From Membranipora membranacea (taxonomy: Eukaryota; Bryozoa; Gymnolaemata; Cheilostomatida; Membraniporidae), in assembly GCA_914767715.1 (NCBI GenBank), contig OU612068.1, positions 29,388,001-29,452,000 of the forward strand: DNA of 64,000 nucleotides, given 5' to 3'. The notes under the pieces were generated by a model. It did no database searches, was not told where the DNA came from, and worked only from the letters and a program-made list of their open reading frames with translations. Shown piece after piece: positions 60,488-64,000 of this stretch. Made by a program: the position numbers and the translations under genes. The first letter of the stretch is position 1; every line of letters begins with the position of its first letter.

Positions 60488-62239
60488 TACAGCGGCTATT
60501 CTAGTACTAAAATGACAGCTTAATACCAGGGTAGTTCTTTTATATGAGAATCACACAACAGATGCTGTCATGACATTAAAACCCATCACTAAACCAATCA
60601 GACTGCAGTATATGAGTAATTTATATAACTTATCACAAACAAGTTATAATCTAAACCAGAAACCCTTCTTATTCTGTGATGGGATTATTAACAGAATCAG
60701 CGTAAGAAAAACAAGTTATGATTTGTTCCAGTCACAACCGCTATATGTCTAACCCTACTCAGTAGTTATGTCTGATAGAGAAACCACAGACTCTGATATG
60801 TCCTGCCTTTTGTACTGGTGCACAAGATATATACCAATATTTTAATAGGTTATCTTCCTTGAGCCTATGATCTTTTTATAGTCCAGTAAATTAAAGAGAT
60901 TATTAAGGAAAGAAAACCATTTTGTATTCCGACATGGTACATGTATGATCAGTGCCGATCATATCAATGTAGCTGATCCAGAAAAAGTTGATGTTCCAGT
61001 AATACAAAATACTTCTAAGTTATATTTAGACCACTGCAGTAAAAGCTGTGTTATTTCAACAGATAGACTCCACAAAACACCACAACTCATTGCTGCCAAC
61101 AACAACAACTGAACACGGCCACTATAGATTAATATTAACACTTCAGGTGATCCAGGAAAACTCATCACATTAAAACTTATTGTTTTGGTTATTTGCTTAC
61201 ACAACACTATCAACCAAATTTTCTCAGCTAAAGAAAGAAAATACCTAACTCCTTCACGCAAGGCAGGCACAGAGGCCTCTTTGTTCACACCCTAAATAGG
61301 AAGCAGTGGAGATATCAGAGCATTCAAAGATAACTAAACAAGATAAGTTAATAAAGTTAAACCCACTTAATTCATATCAACATCAAATACCAACTGGTGT
61401 GTGATTTAATATATTTAAGACATGAACTCCATAAAGAGTGACCAGCAAAATACAGCCAGCAATAAATCCAAGAATTATGATACAAATTGATCCTCTGCAC
61501 CTCATTTTGAATATAGGGTCAAGTCAGGCAGTTCAACTGAACAGAACGAACGAGATATATTTTCCAAACATAATCTCAGGATACCTTGATATTTCTAGGT
61601 CTTTGCTCTCCATCTCAATTGACAGCAAATTTAGACTGTGAAGCGGATATAATTAAAACAAGGAAATTATCAGTGCAGCGACCTTACAACATCCACAGAA
61701 CAGTCTACTTTTTTCATTTTTTTCTATATTTGGTAGCTGAGTACTTTTTTTACTAAAAGGATTAAAAATATTTTCTCTAGTGTCTAATATCTTGTATTGA
61801 GCATAGAAGAATAATAGAAAAACGACGGACTTTGTTCAACAAACGAAATGACAAGCCATATGAGGCTTGAGAGATCCCTTTGTGATATGATTGGAATTTA
61901 TACAAATACAATGTTCATGAAAGGCTTCACTTGATATACAATATTAATTCTTTAAGAGGAGTCACTGATTAAGTCGGGACACACATCCTCTCAGATTCAC
62001 ATCTGTCATCCCGTAAATACCACCGATTGATGATACGGTGCAACTAGCTGTCTCCACTCTGACAAACAATGTATGTTTCCAGATTTGCATGTTTCTGATC
62101 CGAATACTGCTCAAAACAAATAAACAGATAGGCCTACTGGGGCAGGCCTAATAATAAACGTCAAATCTCTTCACAAAACACCAGGGGCGTATATTCTAAA
62201 AAATTTCACTCACTGACTTTTTAGAGATGAGCATAATGA

Positions 62240-62320
62240 TCGGGCGCAGCCCGATCCACACGCCGTAGACGTGGCGGGGAGGGTGTGGGAGGGCGCTTAA
62301 GCGCCCTCCGACCACGGAAA
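62240..62320. other. GC-rich inverted-repeat patch
   Basis: GGGCGCAGCCCGATC is followed by a perfect palindrome centred on CGCTTAAGCG (GAGGGCGCTTAAGCGCCCTC) near 62300, in otherwise AT-rich DNA. It resembles the GC-rich end of a mobile element. No coding potential was seen. Confidence 0.5.
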
Positions 62321-62469
62321 TTTTTGCATATCGGTAGCAAAATAGTGCAAGCAGAGAGGTATTTCAATAGCTCACTGGGCTGTTGGGTACTTTCAGAAAA
62401 CAACTCAATAGCAGTAGAAGATTACGGTAAAAATGCTCCAGTTGTAAAGCACCCATTTGAAAAAAAACT

Positions 62470-62556
62470 GACCTTGATGGGATACGAACCCACAACAATC
62501 TTATTGACATTGATTTTTAGGCAGACGCTCTACACACTGAGCTATTCAGCCATTCA
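62470..62556 (-). mobile_element. tRNA-like element (SINE head or tRNA pseudogene)
   Basis: On the minus strand, an A box TAGCTCAGTGTGTAGAGC and a B box GGTTCGTATCCCA are separated by an over-long middle (GTCTGCCTAAAAATCA and about 25 extra nt). The D and T arms pair, but the acceptor ends do not pair cleanly. It is more likely a SINE or tRNA relic than a functional tRNA, though a tRNA with an intron is not fully excluded. Confidence 0.5.
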
Positions 62557-63426
62557 CGGGAATCCGTGGGCCGTGATTGCTAATATACGCCACTGCAAAA
62601 CACCTCAGTTAGGACATCTCAGTTTATAATGTTACAATTAATTTTACGCTTAAAGATTTCACTGAAATGAAAATTGGAAAGTATCGGATCAGGGTTTTAA
62701 AAAAAACCAGCATTGGAAATTTGATAAGTAATGATCACTATCACTCTGAAACAAAATGCATTGTAGAGAAGTTATGTGTACATAATCCAATGGATAGAGA
62801 GAGAGAAAGTACATTGCATAATCAATCAGAATTTATTATACACTTTTATGAAGATGGCTATATAGACTGCCAGACTTCATTCCTCAGTCAAATTTTCAAG
62901 CATTTTAAGGTGACCAATTGGGAGCCACCTAGGCCTAACTATACCTCTCTTAGTTTCTAACAACTCCATAATAATCTTATATATATATATATATATGTAT
63001 TCAAGGTCAACAGTTGGAAAAGAGCAGGTCAGTATTAGCAGATGGTTAGTCATTCAGTAAGTTTTGACAGATTTTCATCAAAGAAGGCAAAATCATAGTT
63101 CCAAGCTCACTATGGCTTTTTTCTCTGTTGTCCTAAGAAAGTTTTTGAGCAAAATGTACTAAAAAGTGGAAATTGGGTTTGCTTTCAAATTTATTAAGAA
63201 ATAGTATAGACTGTAGTCGCTACAAAAATGTGTGCTTCTGTTATAATGTATCTCATTGGCTGGATTGGAGTTAAAAGTCATTTGATTGGATAATGCTTTA
63301 ACCGGAAATGGTTACCATGGATGTGAAGTGAGACCTAAGATGCAGGTGATCAAGAACTGCAGATAGCACAGATATGTGATTTTGAATTGTGTTATCTCCA
63401 CAAAAGCCCTATTTCACCTGATAGAC

Positions 63427-63599
63427 ATGTCTCTCAGGACTAGAGTGAATGGCTTCACAGCATGGATAAACCTCAGATTAAGGGAATATGATGCCTCCCT
63501 TAGTAATGTGATGTTGGACCTGATGACAGGGACCAATCTGAAGACCCTGATAGAGAGTATGACTGGACGTGAGATGAGCAATGTACAGTCATTTGATGG
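63427..63599 (+). CDS. calponin-homology domain protein, first coding exon (partial)
   Basis: Starts at ATG 63427 and runs to a GT donor after 63599. The encoded MSLRTRVNGFTAWINLRLRE, NVMLDLMTGTNLKTLIESMTG and following residues fit the N-terminal half of an actin-binding type CH domain (F-x-x-W-x-N, then D-L-x-x-G). The remaining exons lie beyond the window or were not recognised. I cannot tell which CH family it belongs to (filamin-, spectrin- or other-type). An in-frame ATG at 63376 is a less likely start because the sequence before MSLRT is not CH-like. Confidence 0.6.
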
Positions 63600-64000
63600 G
63601 TAAGATCTACTAGGACTGATTAAATGATTTGGGAGGTATATAAGACTAGAGATAATCTTGATCTGTAACTGCTAATTAAGAGAAAACATGCCAATGAACT
63701 TATATTTTTTTTTAATCTTTGTATCATTTTTCTTTTTTGTCATTTATGTCACATCATGAAAAACATTTGTAATAATGAATTGTTGCTGACAATAAAAGTA
63801 TGTATATTTATATCTAACTAAACAGGTTCATTGGTTTCCTCACCACATTGCAAGCAGTGCAACTCTCCCTGGTGCAAGCTGTATACACAAACCTAAACAA
63901 CCGCTACATTGCCCATATGCATTACATGTTCTTGTAGTTTAACACAACAGCAGAAGGTAACTAGAGCTGAGTGGATTGTGAAGGAACTAAAAAACTGGTA

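Larger units (their letters stand above)
60488..63426. other. intergenic region upstream of TEP and of the CH-domain gene
   Basis: About 2.9 kb between two divergently transcribed genes. Short ORFs (60959-61288 minus, 62667-62960 plus) match nothing recognised. Contents are a GC-rich palindrome (62240-62320), a tRNA-like element (62470-62556) and simple AT repeats. The TEP promoter should lie just above 60487, but no motif stands out. Confidence 0.5.

Noticed and set aside
63826-63940. Second exon of the CH-domain gene after an AACAG acceptor
   Set aside because: The translation does not continue the CH fold and soon meets a stop.

Overview
The window is animal (metazoan) nuclear DNA. It is AT-rich. 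Every recognised gene but one is broken by GT-AG introns of about 80 bp to 2.5 kb, and introns and spacers hold fold-back elements, tRNA-derived SINE-like pieces and minisatellites. The proteins are a glucosidase I, a TBC1D2-type Rab GAP, ANKS3 and a complement C3-like thioester protein, all typical of animals. The sequence alone does not fix the species. A non-bilaterian invertebrate such as a sponge is plausible, but this is a guess. I built the gene models by hand from homology, splice sites and reading phase; exon lengths close in frame for all four multi-exon genes.

Layout. 1-490: palindromic repeat. 491-3261: no gene seen except the MOGS 3' flank. 3262-7260 and 7261-11259: two copies of a 3999-bp tandem duplication carrying the last three MOGS exons. 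7266-16578 (-): complete MOGS (10 exons, 816 aa). 18879-28481 (+): TBC1D2-like Rab GAP (19 exons, 874 aa), head-to-head with MOGS across 2.3 kb. 31467-38623 (+): ANKS3 (12 exons, 608 aa), with a 28-bp minisatellite inside an intron that splits its SAM domain. 39611-60487 (-): a thioester-containing complement/alpha-2-macroglobulin protein (35 exons, 1878 or 1885 aa), tail-to-tail with ANKS3. 41484-42137 (-): an apparently intronless secreted-protein gene nested in a TEP intron. 63427-63599 (+): first coding exon of a calponin-homology protein that runs off the end.

The genes are unrelated in pathway: ER N-glycan trimming (MOGS), Rab7-type membrane traffic (TBC1D2), ciliary/SAM scaffold (ANKS3) and humoral innate immunity (TEP). 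The most interesting observations are: (a) two adjacent TEP exons with the same phases and the same conserved 3' half but unrelated 5' halves, arranged so that including both breaks the frame, i.e. a mutually exclusive exon pair just after the RRKR site; (b) the unusual TEP architecture, with thioester, C3-type catalytic His and C345C domain but no anaphylatoxin; (c) the nested secreted gene; and (d) the MOGS 3' duplication, in which the copy joined to the gene carries Trp-to-Cys at a conserved site while the detached copy keeps Trp and the native 3' flank.
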